A DNA stretch of 64,000 nucleotides, taken from Lachnospiraceae bacterium. GTDB taxonomy: Bacteria > Bacillota > Clostridia > Lachnospirales > Lachnospiraceae. Shown here in pieces: positions 63,338 through 64,000 of the stretch (position 1 is its first letter; every line of letters begins with the position of its first letter). Both the position numbers and the translations under genes were made by a program. Below the pieces are notes generated by a model. The model saw nothing but the letters and a program-made list of their open reading frames with translations, made no database searches and was not told where the DNA came from. The stretch is taken from contig JAILFK010000051.1 of assembly GCA_024697595.1 (NCBI GenBank), positions 1-64,000 on the forward strand, read 5' to 3'.

Positions 63338-63363
63338 CTTGACATCCTTTCTTGACATCCTTT
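63338..63363. repeat. 13-bp tandem repeat before the SDR gene
   Basis: CTTGACATCCTTT occurs twice in tandem (63338-63350 and 63351-63363). On the minus strand each copy reads AAAGGATGTCAAG, so it duplicates an SD-like AAAGGA upstream of the gene. Confidence 0.8.
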
Positions 63364-63385
63364 TTCAAAAAGTATCCCCATGTTC

Positions 63386-63454
63386 CTAAAATATAACACC
63401 CAACATTTTAGACTTCTTTTATATTTGTCATATTATTTATAAATATGTTATAAT
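63386..63454 (+). promoter_or_regulatory. promoter and inverted repeat before the last AraC regulator
   Basis: TTGTCA (63425-63430) and TATAAT (63449-63454) are 18 bp apart. An inverted repeat CTAAAAT...ATTTTAG (63386-63392 and 63405-63411) lies upstream, in the divergent gap shared with the SDR operon. Confidence 0.55.
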
Positions 63455-63493
63455 TTCCCAAAATCACGGAAATCATAAATGAAAGGAGCAAGT

Positions 63494-64000
63494 ATGACTA
63501 GGAAATTTACGACAGATGACATTGAATATTTATGTGAATACATAGCAAGCCTTATGGGAATTCCAGTTCGCTATTATCACCAAAAGAAACTGATTTCGTA
63601 TTATTCAAGTATCACTTTTCAAAAGGATATAATCGTCCTACATCAAGAGGAAATTGATAAGATAAGCGATCCAATTGCATACTATATGACAGAAGACTTC
63701 ATCTACTATGCAATCTTACAGGTAGCTGACGAAAGAATTGTTATTGGCCCATCTTTTGAAGTACCTCTTTCCAAAGGTCTCATGCACAATTTAGGCTTCG
63801 CACTAGGGCTATCAGGAAATGACCTAAAATCATTTGAACAAGGTATGCAGTCTATTCTACCCATGCCACTTCAAAGCACATTAAAAATACTCTGCGCCCT
63901 ATACTTTGCTATAACCGGAGATAAGACTAGCATCAAAGATGTAACTATAGACAATCTTCAGCAAAACCAACTGGACTACGAAACTACCAGAGCCTCTTCT
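63494..64000 (+). CDS. AraC-type regulator, partial (paralogue of the split regulator)
   Basis: The first 169 residues of a regulator cut by the window edge. It is clearly paralogous to the split gene at 59514: DIEYLCEYIASLMGIPVRYYHQKKLISYY against FDYLAEQISRLSYIPIRHYKNKELISFY, then IVIGPSFEVPLS against LILGPTLQTEPS. The helix-turn-helix part lies outside the window, so AraC membership is inferred from the paralogue. It starts after GAAAGGAGCAAGT. It is divergent from the two-SDR operon and probably controls it. Confidence 0.8.
   Translation, partial: MTRKFTTDDIEYLCEYIASLMGIPVRYYHQKKLISYYSSITFQKDIIVLHQEEIDKISDPIAYYMTEDFIYYAILQVADERIVIGPSFEVPLSKGLMHNLGFALGLSGNDLKSFEQGMQSILPMPLQSTLKILCALYFAITGDKTSIKDVTIDNLQQNQLDYETTRASS

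Overview
The window is AT-rich DNA from a Gram-positive, anaerobic gut- or rumen-type Firmicute, most likely a Lachnospiraceae of the Butyrivibrio/Pseudobutyrivibrio type. This is inferred from strong AGGAGG ribosome binding sites, many extended -10 promoters, lipoboxes and TM anchors with no outer-membrane genes, FeoA-FeoB and PadR/HAAS/DUF4097 gene styles, and several glycoside hydrolase family 3 (GH3) enzymes with swapped domain order. I saw no rRNA, tRNA, CRISPR array, insertion sequence or phage gene.

Left part (1-9.6 kb): a DegV protein cut by the window edge, a CarD-type RNA polymerase regulator, a PepD-like dipeptidase, a membrane-tethered permuted papain/NlpC-like protein, a type-B carboxylesterase with a small partner, a GPH sugar symporter, a glycosyltransferase and a small DUF2007-like protein. 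A 518-bp non-coding stretch (7554-8071) carries stacked terminator-like hairpins.

Middle part (9.7-37.8 kb): a membrane-anchored GH3 enzyme, a LytTR two-component system and a cytoplasmic GH3. Next comes the biotin unit bioY-birA with a clear BirA operator. It is followed by a PAS-GGDEF-EAL protein, ilvE, a PadR/HAAS/DUF4097 envelope operon, an acetylesterase-like hydrolase, a Nudix hydrolase with a nitrilase-fold protein, PilZ-rsmH, a NifX-FKBP fusion with rsmJ, feoAB with a cation diffusion facilitator, and an SLC13 anion transporter.

Right part (37.8-64 kb) is a carbohydrate and glycoside utilisation region. It holds a MATE pump, a GH106-like hydrolase divergent from an AraC regulator, an SGNH hydrolase, a DFR-like SDR divergent from a TetR regulator, and a ClpX-like AAA+ ATPase with a palindrome-rich promoter. 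Then comes an operon of GPH importer, canonical GH3 beta-glucosidase and GH78 alpha-L-rhamnosidase. It is followed by two lipoproteins, a second membrane-anchored domain-swapped GH3, and two NAD-dependent SDRs between two paralogous AraC regulators. One of those regulators is split by a one-base expansion of a T tract.

How it may work together (inference): importers bring in plant rhamno-glucosides, rhamnosidases and GH3 enzymes strip the sugars, and the SDR oxidoreductases could act on the aglycone or sugar. The least described items are the SDR-zinc-ribbon fusion and its partner SDR with YxxxR instead of YxxxK, the membrane-anchored domain-swapped GH3s with changed active-site neighbours, the NifX-FKBP fusion, the regulatory region of the ClpX-like ATPase, and the homopolymer frameshift in the AraC regulator.
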